Shown here piece by piece: positions 54,090 through 64,000 of a stretch of 64,000 nucleotides of DNA. Position numbers and translations under genes: made by a program. Location of the stretch: positions 8,147,526 to 8,211,525 of the forward strand of contig CM043959.1 in the NCBI GenBank assembly GCA_014529385.2, written 5' to 3'. The stretch is from Adiantum capillus-veneris. Its lineage: Eukaryota; Streptophyta; Polypodiopsida; Polypodiales; Pteridaceae. The first letter of the stretch is position 1. Each line of letters opens with the position of its first letter. The notes beneath the pieces are model-generated. The model searched no databases. It had not been told where the DNA came from and saw only the letters and a list, made by a program, of their open reading frames with translations.

Positions 54090-56307
54090 CTATATTGAAT
54101 CAGTTGAGTTGTTATCTGGTTCTAAGTCTGAGTGTTGTGGTTCTCCTTGTAATTCAACCTCCAAATCTATTATCAAATTCTCTTCTATTTCATCTACAGA
54201 GCATTGAGATACACCAACATTGAAATCTTCTTCATCTTCGTTTTGACAATCATACAACCACGATGGCATTTCCTCCTCGTAGCCAGCACTTTCGATGTGA
54301 TTCAATATCTTTTCATTGCAATACATATACACTAATCTTTCTACTCCATTTGCTAATAGTTTGTTGCGAATAGTTTTGTGAACATACTTGTACATACTCC
54401 AGTTTCTCTCTAAACTTGAATTTGTTGCACATTGTGCGAGTACTTTCATTGCAAGGGGACATAAGGTAGAGTAATGCTCTCCACCATTCATCATCCACCA
54501 CTTCCATGCAGGTTGCTCTTTTCCCATTACCTATACAAAATCATTCGCAAAAGGAACTTCTTATAATATAAATGCACTCATTTCTTTGATGCAATCAATT
54601 CGGTCTTGAACGTTGGAGTAGAACGTGTTGACCACGTGATAGAAATCGCCTACCACCTCTATATTGGACATCAGATCTAAATTCCAATACTCTGGATCAT
54701 GCATGTAAGCACGATGTGGAGTGGACTATGAGTGCTCTTCCACCTTGCATGAAAATACTTAGCCAAAATTTTTCATTGTTTGCCAAAAAATGGTAATCAC
54801 CACTCCTTCTCTACTACAGACACTTTCAGCTCTTCAGGATTTTCAAGACTCTGTTGGACTGACCACCATGACCACCATGTCATCCACACTTTGCTTAAGT
54901 TTGGTGCCTTTGATCAAGATTGCGTATCACGAAAATAACGGGCATTATTACATGGTATGTATCCATTACACTCCTCCACCAAGCAACCTTGTTTACATTG
55001 CCACATAGACATGTAATTTTTTCTTTCACTGTTTCTTTCTGCTCAAGCTGCCATTCATCAAAGGCCGCACAATTGAATGTGTCAATCACAACAAATTTAT
55101 TACAGAGAAGTGATTCCAAGGTATAAAAGTGTGTGCAGAACAGAGTTTCAACAGGAAGTTTCACCATCACTGACATGTGTATCCTATACAAATTGAGCAC
55201 TCTTTGTCGTTTCAAGATAAATTTCACAACCTGACAAGCTGTATCAATTATTTTGGCGAACCATGTGGTTTCTTCACTAGTGTACCAATCTTTCAGCACC
55301 AAGTTCAAGCTGTGCGTATTACAGCGATTGGCAAAAATGTGTGGAAAGCACTTCTTTATTAATTTACTGGCGTTTTTACAATTCTTTGTGTTTTCCATGA
55401 CTACTTGAACAACATGTTCAGCACCAATTTCTTTAATTATATTAATCAAGATCTTGGAAATATATTTGCCACTTTTAATTGCACCAGAACTATCAATCGC
55501 CTTTATAAACATTTCCCCCCTTGGACAAACCATCATTACATTGATCAGCGGTCTTCTCTAAACATTTGACCAGCCATCACTTACTATCATACATCCTGAA
55601 AGCAAAATATTCCCAAGTATTATTTTGTCAACATGCTCTTTGACTTCGATGTAACATTTGTCCAAGAAAACATTTCTTATCGTGTGATAAGAAGGAGCAG
55701 AAAATCCTAGACCAAACTCACCGATTTTCTTCCAAGCAGCCTTCCAATGATTGTTGTCTACCATGACCAAAGCACTTCTAGTAAAGAATATTGCTTTGGC
55801 GAGTGCTATTGGTGCTTCTTCTAGAGAATACACTTGAAAGCTTTGATGTAATGATTTTTGATGCATTTGAAAAAAGTCCACCTTCATTGTGACATTTAAA
55901 AGGAACACTGCCCAGAATTTCCTCTCCTTGCACAAGTTGTTCTCCAAGGTTAGTTGGCGTCACTATAGGATCTACAGAGTTAATATTTGGCTCTGGGAAC
56001 TCTTGACTCGAAGGCACAAAGCTATATATCTGTTGTCTCTTGCCCCCCTTTTTGGTGAGCTCTTCTCTCAAACACTTTACAATTGCAGGTGCCAGAAAAT
56101 ATTCACATTTCTTACACAACTGTTTTTAGCGCTACCCAAAAAATGATCCCTAATATGTGGTGCACCGCCTTATTTTGTTGTGTGACAAAATTTACATTGC
56201 CACTCCATATATCGGCTGCATATGTTGTGAGTATAATCCCACTCTTTGCCAGGAGCTTTTTTATTCTTTGGCTTCTTTGTACCACTTGTGCCCACATTTT
56301 TCTCCAT
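54090..56307 (-). pseudogene. T1 hAT transposase: BED finger, DUF659, hATC dimerisation domain
   Basis: From ATG 56305-56307 the minus strand encodes a BED zinc finger (EWQCKFCH, then HIRDHFLG), with a stop inside. After a frameshift, 55778-56119 continues as linker. ORF 55558-55947 has NNHWKAAWKKIGEFGLGFSA and IVSDGWSN, the DUF659 start and first catalytic Asp; 54895-55536 continues with VVMENTKNCKNA, where D is expected, and FANRCNTHSLNLVLKDW. ORF 54090-54527 is the hATC domain (CATNSSLERNWSMYKYVHK). At least three frameshifts/stops. Its position and 8 bp duplications of T1 agree. Confidence 0.88.
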
Positions 56308-57190
56308 TGCTTTTAAATTAAAACTGAAGAGAAAAGAACAAGATATTCAGTTTTTGAAACATTTTTCTTAGTTTCAATATGTATTATAATTTAAAAATCA
56401 TTCAATATGAAAGTAACCATGATGCACAATATGAGATTTTCAATGCACGGTAGTCAATCCACATATCGATCACCTATATTGTGAGCAGCCATACACATTG
56501 CAATGTAGTCTATGCATGGCATGATAACTATAACAATGCTATGAATCTCTCTATGCAATTATTATTAAAATGATTATTTATATGTCCACTTTGATTTTCA
56601 AACAATAAGACACATCTAATTTCATTTTCTACAAAAAAACAAACGAAAGCAATAAAATATATGATTGGTCATTTCATGCACTAATAATCTATCGTAATAC
56701 ATAATGCACTCTCTGTATAAACCAATGCATGAACTAACGCAAATAAATATTCAATATAATCACTCAATTGGGGACTACTTGTACCCAATGAAGGATTGTA
56801 GCCCACCCATGCAACCAATTCAATATATAAAAGCTATTTTAACCCAATCAAGGATTATAGCTCTTATATTGTAAATCAACTTAAATGCAAGACTTCAAGG
56901 ATCTTTATATGTCTGATACACTAGTAGAGGACATCCGACCCTTGACTGTCGACTCGTCATTTACATATGCTCATCTTCTAAAACCAATTACAGCCCTCAT
57001 TTGGACCAATGGCTTGTTCACAATGAGCATGATTCTCCAAGTTTTTAGTTGTTTTGGTTTCATACCTTTATGTCGGTAAAAAAATTATATTTTTAGAAGT
57101 GGTTACCAAATTAAGAATCACGTTTGGCCCCAAAAAAGGACATGTGACTCTGTAACCTTAGGTCAATTCACAAGGAGATGACAATACCCG
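56308..57190. other. T1 right arm, AT-rich non-coding
   Basis: About 880 bp between the transposase start and right subterminal region. It would hold the transposase promoter (inference). No ORF is supported; 56885-57079 has no domain. Confidence 0.5.
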
Positions 57191-57467
57191 GCACTCGGAT
57201 ACACTCCCCAAGGATTTTCCTAACTAAAAGACCGGGGTTAGAACACTATCTACTATATATAATTACTCCCACCGGGATTTTTTATTTTCTCGACGGGCCC
57301 TACAGCCACGGAAAATGAAAATACCCGGAGGCTAACCGGCTCTTTAGGTTTTTGTAGGTAAAAATAAAAGTGACGTTATCAATTAACGTGACCACGTGAT
57401 TTTTTTGTGTAAATACTAGAGTTATTTACCTAATCACTCGATCGTGATTACGTTAACGAAATCCCTA

Positions 57468-57475
57468 ATTTCTGG
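57468..57475. repeat. T1 target site duplication, right copy
   Basis: ATTTCTGG, partner of 42190-42197. Confidence 0.88.
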
Positions 57476-57849
57476 GGTTCTCTATTACAGTAAGCTCTAA
57501 GCATGTCTTCAGTAACCTGATTCACTCTTTCTATATGGCCGTCAGTCTAAGGGTGATAGGCTGAACTAAAACATAGCTTGGGTACGTAAGGCTTCAAATA
57601 AAGCTTTCCAAAACTTTGAAGTAAACTTTGCATCTTTGTCTCACTGACTATTCTTTTCGGAATTCCATGTAGTCTAAAGATCTCTTTGACAAAAAGACGT
57701 CTTATGTCTGACCTAGTGTAAGTTGTTTTTACAGGCATCAAATCAGATACCTTGGTCAGCATGTCCACTACTGCCATAATGGAATCGTAGCCTCCTTGAA
57801 CGGTAGGAAGCCCTGTTACGAAGTCCATGCTATTGAGTTCCCACTTCAT
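57476..57849 (-). pseudogene. pol: E6 integrase core
   Basis: ORF 57547-57849 begins MKWELNSMDFVTGLPTVQGG with the first catalytic Asp. The region of the second, usually IVSDRD, reads RIVSETKMQ, so D is replaced by Glu. After a stop at about 57547, GHIERVNQVTEDMLRAYCNR carries the third catalytic Glu (ERVNQ), up to the hAT junction. It continues at 42189 with WIQFLPLAEF. The H2C2 finger should lie between 57850 and 58050, in a frame-broken stretch that I could not read cleanly. Confidence 0.83.
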
Positions 57850-58050
57850 TTGAGTATGTCAAGGGGTTGAAGTTTCCCTAACAGCATTACCCGTTGAGCC
57901 TTGATCCTTTGAGAGGAAAGGCATTGTTTAATCTAGCAAAGTATATCTCCTTTCATACTTGGCCCAAAATAGATTTTCCTCATCGTATTAAGGGTCTTTG
58001 CATAGCCAGGATGATTGGTTTCTTGTGTCCTTCATAAAGGGTTAACTCTT

Positions 58051-58874
58051 TCAAGGTTGATCTCCTAGGAACGTAAAGCCGGTGCTCGTAATAGAGAAGC
58101 CCATCTTCAAGTAAATAGTCCTTGATTTTTTCCTCTCTTTCTCCTTTAGGTCCTTTTGATTGATAGCCTGTAGGAATTGTAAAGAAACCTCATCTTCGAG
58201 GGAGGCTTCCTTAACCTTATCTAGAATTCGGTTATTGATTGTAGAGATGGCCCCAAGGAAAACCTTGCGGCTAAGGGCATTAGCAACCACATTCTCCTTA
58301 CTTGATTTATACTTTATTTCAAAATCATAATCTTGTAAGAGTTCTATCCATCTTCGTTGCCTCGTGCTGAGTGTTGCTTGAGAGAAAATCCACTTCAAAC
58401 TTTGATGATCACTGATTAACTGAAACTTACCCCCTAGAGGATAATGCCTCCAAATCTTAAGGGCATGGATAACGGCTAGGAGTTCCAGATCCTGAGTTGG
58501 ATAATTCAGCAGGTGGATTCTCAATTTTGAGAGGTGAAGGTGACTGGTTCACCTTCTTGGTTTAAGACTCCTCCTATAGCAAGGCTGCTTGCATCGGTTA
58601 CTAGTTCAAACTCTTGAGTGAAATCCGGTTGAGTAAAATCAGGTTGAGTGAAATCAGGGAGCTTGAGTACAGGGACTGATGTGAGATATTGTTTTAGTTG
58701 GAGGAAGCAGTCATCTTGCTCTTTTTGCCATGTAAGTTTGGTTGTCTTCTTAAGTAGTTGAGTAAAAGGCGCGGTGATGACTGCATAATCTTTGATAGAG
58801 ATTATATACCATCTTGTAATGCCCAGGAATCCTCGAATCTCATTGACAGACTTGGGTTGTGGCCAATCTATCAT
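58051..58874 (-). pseudogene. pol: E6 RT thumb/connection and RNase H
   Basis: ORF 58521-58874 starts MIDWPQPKSVNEIRGFLGIT, the RT connection, and ends in RNase H with LVTDASSLAIGGVL. ORF 58051-58524 continues with DLELLAVIHALKIWRHYPLG (catalytic Glu), LISDHQSLKWIFSQ (Asp) and NVVANALSRK. The join between ORFs is a frameshift at about 58522. Within it, 58616-58660 is a 15 bp unit repeated three times (PDFTQ x3), an in-frame expansion just before the RNase H Asp. Confidence 0.85.
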
Positions 58875-59534
58875 GTCATTAATCTTTGCGGGGTCTACAG
58901 AGATTCATTATGGGTTTATGATAAACCCTAGGTAGCTAACTTCGGGAGTAAAGAACACACATTTGATCATCTTAGCATACAATTGATGTTGGCGTAGAAG
59001 ATGAAGTACTTTACGTACATGGCCTTCATGCTCTTTTTCATCTTTGGAGTATACCAATATATCATCGAAAAATACCAATACAAAATCATCTAGATATTCT
59101 TTGAATATATCTTACATGAGTCGATTAAAAGTAGCCGGAGCATTTGTAAGACCAAAAGGCATCACTATGAACTCATAATACTCATATTGGGTGTTGAATG
59201 CGGTCTTGTAGGTATCTGCTTCTTTAATCTGAATTTTATGGTAGCCTGACATGGGATCAATTTTTGTAAATACTTTGGCCCCATGTAATCTATCAAGTAG
59301 TTTGTCGATGCGAGGAATAGGGTACTTACTCTTTATAGATACATGGTTAAGTCCCCTATAATCGATGCAGAGACTTAGGGATCCACACTTCTTCTTTTGA
59401 AAATAGAACAGGTGCTCCACCAGGTGAAATGCTTGGTCATATGAATCCTTGTTTAATAAGTTGACAAAGCTATTCTTTTGATTCAATGGCTCGAGAGAGT
59501 GACATTTTGTAGGGTCTCTTTGAAACTGGTTCAC
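58875..59534 (-). pseudogene. pol: E6 reverse transcriptase fingers and palm
   Basis: ORF 59112-59534 has [37 protein letters not shown] (first catalytic Asp) and [21 protein letters not shown] at 59109-59111 follows; the same frame goes on with [20 protein letters not shown] (FFDD for the usual F/YxDD box) and ends near 58915 at double stops. The residues before CIDYR are frame-shifted. Confidence 0.85.
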
Positions 59535-59639
59535 TACCTGGGAAGGTTTCTATTTCATGATCTATGTCCCTTGGGGGGGTAAACTTGAGAGATCTTTCCA
59601 AAATAAATCCAAAAATTCCCTAAGCCATTCTAGAGTTGG

Positions 59640-60130
59640 GTTGTCCTTTGAATCATTAGCCTTGTTGAGTTTTACTACAAAGATCTGTTGCCCCTTGCGT
59701 AACCCTTTTAGAAGTCAACTAGCCTTAAGTAAATGAGCCTTAGGTTTCCCATTGGATCCTTGTACTAATGTTTTTCACATAAGTGACTTTTGTAGGATAG
59801 GTTCCCTTGAGCACAATGAATGTGGGCTTGATTTTTGATTAACTAGTCCATCCCTAGAATAATGTCATAGATTCCTACTAGTAGGGTCCGAAAGTAAGAT
59901 GAAGTAAGGGTTCCTCCTAGTTCAAATTCTACTTCCCCAGCTATAAAATAAGATATAACCTCTTTCCCATTTGTTGCTAATTCTACTACTAATTTCTTGG
60001 TCGCGTATTGGTTGAATCTGAGATAAATTCTTAAGCATTTAGGGGAGAGAAAAGAGTGTGTACTACCACAATCTATAAGTAATTCAAATTGTTCACCTTG
60101 TTTATTTGCAATAGTTTGGACGACCGCATA
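59640..60130 (-). pseudogene. pol: E6 aspartic protease
   Basis: Minus-strand reading after gag: FELLIDCGSTHSFLSP (D-C-G for D-S-G), then VGIYDIILGMDWL, the two retropepsin motifs. The region between it and RT (59535-59800) is full of stops. No clean ORF. Confidence 0.72.
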
Positions 60131-61010
60131 CTATTGCCGAGCTCCAAGGTTATCAATGGTGGAAAAAAGAGTAGCTCTTTCATCTTCTTCATTCATCATG
60201 GTGGTTGGTTCTCCCACTACAGCATAGGCTCTAGCTCCTCTACCTCTTCCTCTGCCTCGTCCTTTATTTCTTCCTCCTCTTTGATTATTTCCTTGGTTTG
60301 TCTGAGATTGAGGAATGGTCTTAGAAGCCACTCTGGGTTTTTTTTCATAAGTACATCTACTCATGTAGTGCCCCATTTGATTGCATCCATAACATCTAAC
60401 ATTTGGAAAACTCTGTTCTATATTTTCTACAGTTGTTACTACCCTTTGTTGATTTCCTTGTTTGAAATTCCCCTTGGCCCTTCCTCTAAAATTATTGTAG
60501 TTATGATAGTTCCTTGCAGGGGTGTTTCCTTCAACTTCAAGAGGTTTAGCTCTGAGAAAAGCATCTTGAATTGATGTGGGCCTCACAGCTTCTAAGTGTG
60601 CAGTTAAAGGTTTTGTTAAAGCCTTGGCAGAAGCAATCAATCTGTTGTCCCGTTGTCATTTGTGGTGCATAGCGCCGTAAGGACACATATTTGGTGTAGT
60701 ATTCCTCTAAAGTAAGCCTTAACTATCGGAGAATGAAAATTTTCATTTTTATAGCTTGATGTGCTAGAGGAAGATATTTCTCTTTTACTACCTGTTTCCT
60801 TTCATCCCAGGTCGGAGTAATGGAAGGATTATCCCTACAATGTTGTTTCCTCTAGCATCTCCAGTGAGTCAAAACATTCCCAACATTGCTTGATTTTCTA
60901 AAGCAGTTCCTGCCGCCAGGAAATAGTCGTCCATGGTGTCAAGCCAAGCTTCGGCATCAGGTTCTAAGTTAGGTCCCTCTCCCTTGAAGGTCGGGAGTTG
61001 GACCTATTTT
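60131..61010 (-). pseudogene. gag: E6 gag with zinc knuckle and RG-rich tail
   Basis: ORF 60131-60640 (169 codons) has the knuckle CYGCNQMGHYMSRC at about 82-95 and a Gly/Arg-rich tail (GRGRGRGRGARAYAV). The capsid core lies upstream (60641-61010) in broken frames: EPDAEAWLDTMDDYFLAAGT is readable. It follows the order of chromovirus Gag. The antisense ORF 60089-60574 is a shadow. Confidence 0.78.
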
Positions 61011-61884
61011 AATAATAGTTTCTTCTCTTGGGTGGGAGTGTAAAGGCTTCTTACATTGCCCTGGGATTTTAATTAATGAAATTCTTTTAGTGCTAAGGAA
61101 TATAATTTGCTTTTCATGAAAATTTCCAAACAATATATATACTTTCAAGTTTAAAAGAAAACAAAAATCCAACAATCACCATAATCATTACATTGAATTA
61201 ACAAAACATGATATTTTCATAAAACCCATGGTATATACAAGAGTTAATACAATCACTGACTCATACTATGTATAAGATGGTAACAATCCTATACAAAAAT
61301 CTTTTGCACTACTGGTGGGTTAGACAAGGGATCAAAAAATATAACATCTTTTGGCCCTCTAAACTTCAGGCCTACCCTCAAGGGTCTGGCCCTACTTGGG
61401 TATATAACTTTAGCTACTTGATCAAAGACCCACTAGCTCTGAGACACCTCTATCCATCTATAGTAAGGGTTTGATCTTGATCTTCATTCCCACCGAAAAA
61501 GAAGACTTCGATGGTTTGAATTGTTTCGGCCCATTTGAGTGTCTTCAAGTTTAGTGCCAAGACCACTATCTCTCCCGTATTAATAAGGAAAATCCCACCA
61601 CACCTCGACCAGCTTATACCCCACGTAGGAGGAGGAGAAAACATCCTATCTAGCAACTGCATGATACTCTTGCAAAATATAATTTTTTTTAATTTGCAAG
61701 CAACATCCAACATGACATTCAAGATCATAAACTTCTTGTAGGCCTGGCAGACATCTTCCTGTATTGATAGGGAAATTCTCATTTCCTCACTTTCAAAATA
61801 TACTACAATTATAATTTCAAGATTACTTAGTAAAGCCTCATATTGTTAACCTTTCTCCCTAGGTTCAAGACCTTACTAACTCAT
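61011..61884 (-). other. E6 leader
   Basis: About 870 bp between the gag region and the primer site. No domain in ORFs 61268-61474 or 61450-61782. Confidence 0.55.
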
Positions 61885-61896
61885 GCTCTAATACCA
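61885..61896 (-). promoter_or_regulatory. E6 primer binding site, initiator Met tRNA type
   Basis: The minus strand reads TGGTATTAGAGC, one transition from TGGTATCAGAGC. Two bases separate it from the LTR. Confidence 0.9.
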
Positions 61897-61898
61897 AG

Positions 61899-62256
61899 TG
61901 AGAGATCCCCAAACCACGAACTCTATAAGTTGTGATGGGGTCCTTGACAGGTCTCTAGGCCCAATGAAAAACAAGTCTCTAACTAAGAAAAGTCCAAAGA
62001 GCGGACCCTTACCATTAACAATGGTTTGAGACCATGGGCCTAGAAAAAGACCTAATCAATTCTCGCAAGCGAAAAATTGGACAATAATCCTAAAAGATTA
62101 AAAACTTTTTTTGCACCTATAAATTCCGCATAGGTCTAAGGAATCCTTTTTCAACACTTTTTTCCCTCTACAAGTGTGAGAGCACAACCATTGGTAGATT
62201 CCCCTTCCAATGGAGAAGTTTACTAAATGACACTACTGCAAAAATGGATAGTTACC
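61899..62256 (-). repeat. E6 5' LTR, first part, interrupted by E7
   Basis: Matches 37407-37760 with moderate divergence, including GGTCTCTAGGCCCAATGAAA and AACAAGTCTCTAACTAAGAA. Similarity stops after GGATAGTTAC at 62256, where a TG-starting unrelated sequence begins. The rest of this LTR would lie beyond the window. Confidence 0.82.
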
Positions 62257-62908
62257 TGGAATTGGAGTTGATCTCTTGAGACAGCTAATTCCAGTGTTAG
62301 AATATTTCAGCTACTAGTGTGAGAAGATTTCAAACAGTGGACTGGACAGAAATCAGAAACTAGACTGGAATTTGGAAACTGGAATAAGAATCAGACTTAT
62401 GTACTGGAAATAATGTTCAGATTCAGAATACTGGACAAGAAGTAAGTGTAACTGGAATATCTGCCATGATTGGGATTACAAATAAAAGATTACAGTGAAT
62501 ATGATTTACAAAGAGAGTACAACTGCTGACAACAACTGCCAATGATTCTCAAGTACAAGTGTAGCCAAAATGCTAACCCAAATGATAACAGCTGCCAACC
62601 CGATTACAATGTAATGGGCCCTATTTATACACTTCGGGTTTACTGTAGTAATTACCATAGTAACTACTAAGTAATTCGCTGCCCATCTCCTAAGAGAACG
62701 TTCCGACATAGCAAAACTATCCAACCGTCTACATCCTTCCCTTCTTTCTTGAATTTTGGCAAGATTCCAATTTTTTTGAAAAATTACCCTGTCTGATTCT
62801 GATGTTGGGAATCGGGCTTGACCACTGACAGAGTGGCCATACAAAGATTGCAAGAGGCAGCTGAAAAGGCCAAGGTAGAGCTCTCATAAGGCCAAGGTAG
62901 AGCTCTCA
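62257..62908 (-). repeat. E7: LTR-like sequence inserted in E6 LTR
   Basis: Begins TGGAATTGGAG at the exact point where E6 LTR similarity ends. The end is placed at 62908 (GAGCTCTCA), since on the minus strand GGAAGGTAGAGA, a polypurine-like tract, lies just before TGAGAGC; an alternative end is 62830 (CACTGACA). A 24-25 bp direct repeat (AGGCCAAGGTAGAGCTCTCA twice) lies at about 62865-62908. No second copy is in the window, so the LTR identity is inferred. Confidence 0.5.
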
Positions 62909-62960
62909 TCTCTACCTTCCAGCTGAGGAAGAAAAGTCACAACTGAATTCTGAGATGGAA

Positions 62961-63827
62961 CTACCCAGTATCCTTCCATTGGACCGTCTTCCGTTTGCCC
63001 TTTGACCTGGAGGATGCGTGAGAAGTCCTAGTACCAGCATTCTCATTTTGTATCTGTCGGTAGATGGCCTCCTGCTCAAGCTGATCCCGCCTTTCTGTGG
63101 TCATCTCTACTTCATAAGGCGTGAGGGAATGATAGGTTTTGGTGTCAGGATCATAGAGTGTACGCCTGCCCTTGGTAATCGTGGTTCAGGATAACTTATG
63201 ACAATGCGAAGCAGTATGGATCCACCCTTCTAGAAGAGGCTGATTAGTTTTGACTGGAGCTTCGAAAAGAATCTCAGCCATCTCCCTATACTGTGGTGCC
63301 AGACCCGCCTTAGCTGCAATATCCTTTTCATGCAATTTAGAAGATTCGACAGTAAGTTGCAGCAACTGATTAGTAATCTTGGTCAGGCCTCTGATTTGAA
63401 ATCTCCACTGACCCATACACATCTGAATCCTATGCATCTTCTCTTTTAGTGACTGAATATCATTGATTCAGAGAGCATCATTGAACAACGTTTGCCAAGT
63501 CGTCCATTCCACAGTCGATCGCTCATACCAATCCTGAAGCTCATTAGTAATCTTGAAGTATGTAAGGCGATCAACTGGTTCTGGATGTTGAGGATATAGT
63601 GTTGGAAAGAATCTTGGCAGCTCCATCTCTCTTGCTGGAAAGGCATACAAGAGAACTGGAGAATCAGACACAAATTCTAAAAAATTGAGAACAGTCTGTT
63701 CTCTTGCTGCATCATCTTTCTGGTGATTCCTATGTTCCGACTGACATTCTAGTCTGAGGTCCTTTGCTAGTGGCTGTCTGATCCTCAAGAATGGATCTGA
63801 CTCTCTGATCCAAAACTCCTCTAGCAA
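62961..63827 (-). pseudogene. E7 unrecognised ORF with two in-frame stops
   Basis: One frame runs from about 63827 to TAG at 62961, with stops at 63468-63470 and 63186-63188. Readable parts include WIRESDPFLRIRQPLAKDLR, FFPTLYPQHPEPVDRLTYFK, YREMAEILFEAPVKTNQPLL and a basic C-terminus (SSRSKGKRKTVQWKD). I do not recognise a family. There is no ATG at the upstream end; a pyrimidine-poor GGTGTAG precedes it, which might be a 3' splice site. It lies just before the LTR-like sequence in the same orientation, the place of a last ORF in a retroelement; it could instead be a captured gene or a gag-like ORF. Confidence 0.45.
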
Positions 63828-64000
63828 TTTGTATCTACACCAAAACCTCCTTTAACTATTCCCTAACATCTTTCATACATCTGTAAGTTGGTTTGTTTCC
63901 CAGCAAAAGTTATAATTCTAGGGCAAGAGAGCGACAATCTGCAGTAGACTGTCTTTGCAAGTGTGGATTGGTCACTCTCTCGTTAGCAGTGAGTATCCAT

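Larger units (their letters stand above)
42198..57467. mobile_element. T1: hAT transposon with cargo, 15.3 kb (about 9.4 kb without T2)
   Basis: Starts CAGGGATTTAATATTTACGT and ends with the inverted counterpart (TAGGGATTTCGTTAACGT read from the right). YAGGG ends with 8 bp duplications are typical of hAT. It encodes a decayed hAT transposase on the minus strand (54090-56307) and a kinase-like/RING-like region on the plus strand (49640-53957). The subterminal regions are CpG-rich and repeat-rich. T2 (CACTA) and T3 are nested in it. Inserted in the integrase of E6. Confidence 0.88.
37407..64000 (-). mobile_element. E6: chromovirus-type Ty3/gypsy element, split by hAT T1
   Basis: Similar LTR ends at 37407 and 61899, a Met-type primer site at 61885-61896, and minus-strand gag, protease, RT, RNase H, integrase and chromodomain remnant. 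The left LTR is about 4.1 kb. The right one is cut at 62257 by E7 and leaves the window. Integrase is split at TSD copies 42190-42197 and 57468-57475. Many stops and an altered integrase triad show it is dead and the oldest layer of this part. Confidence 0.85.

Noticed and set aside
42190-57475. Mutator-like element with 9 bp target duplication
   Set aside because: A 9 bp reading of the flanks matches only 6 of 9, while an 8 bp reading matches 7 of 8, fits the YAGGG ends, restores the integrase frame, and agrees with the hAT transposase inside.
60089-60574. 161-codon plus-strand ORF
   Set aside because: It is antisense to the zinc-knuckle gag ORF and shows Ser-rich shadow composition.

Overview
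This window looks like intergenic DNA from a land plant with a large, repeat-rich nuclear genome. Every coding stretch I recognise belongs to a plant transposable element: Ty3/gypsy retrotransposons with plant-type primer sites, a CACTA transposon and a hAT transposon. Base composition is AT-rich with many microsatellites. I see no host gene, rRNA, tRNA or CRISPR. The species cannot be named from the sequence; a gymnosperm or another large-genome plant would fit.

Left part. Positions 59-12770 are E1, a Tat-like Ty3 element on the minus strand. It has about 2.7 kb LTRs, gag, protease, RT, two RNase H domains and integrase, plus extra ORFs before gag that come in two duplicated pairs. Its right LTR is followed by a second, truncated integrase end, so the copy has an LTR-internal-LTR-internal structure. 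E1 sits inside E2 (1-58 and 12771-22413, minus strand), another Ty3 element with a long gag, a tRNA-Asp-type primer site and an approximately 975 bp LTR. Its leader carries four copies of a short palindrome.

Middle part. 22414-22965 is a tandem-repeat/LTR fragment. 22966-25813 is a decayed plus-strand Ty3 pol (E3) with a putative 3' LTR. 25814 to about 36400 is E4, a minus-strand Ty3 element with a Met-type primer site and a gag with a duplicated basic/serine-rich region. Its RT is broken by E5, an Athila-type LTR with primer site and a long non-coding body.

Right part. 37407 to beyond 64000 is E6, a chromovirus on the minus strand. It has a 4.1 kb LTR that holds about ten copies of a ~153 bp tandem repeat. 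Its integrase is split by a 15.3 kb hAT transposon (T1, 42198-57467) with 8 bp target duplications. T1 encodes a decayed BED/DUF659/hATC transposase on the minus strand. On the plus strand it carries a cargo region with a protein-kinase-like domain followed by a RING-finger-like domain. T1 itself contains a CACTA element (T2, 43539-49371) and a small TTAA-flanked element (T3, 51151-52484). The right E6 LTR is interrupted at about 62257 by another LTR-like sequence with an unrecognised ORF (E7).

The insertion order can be read from the nesting: E6, then T1, then T2 and T3; E2, then E1; E4, then E5. Most ORFs carry in-frame stops or frameshifts. E1 is the best preserved: its gag and upstream ORFs are open, and its pol shows one frameshift and one nonsense codon by eye.
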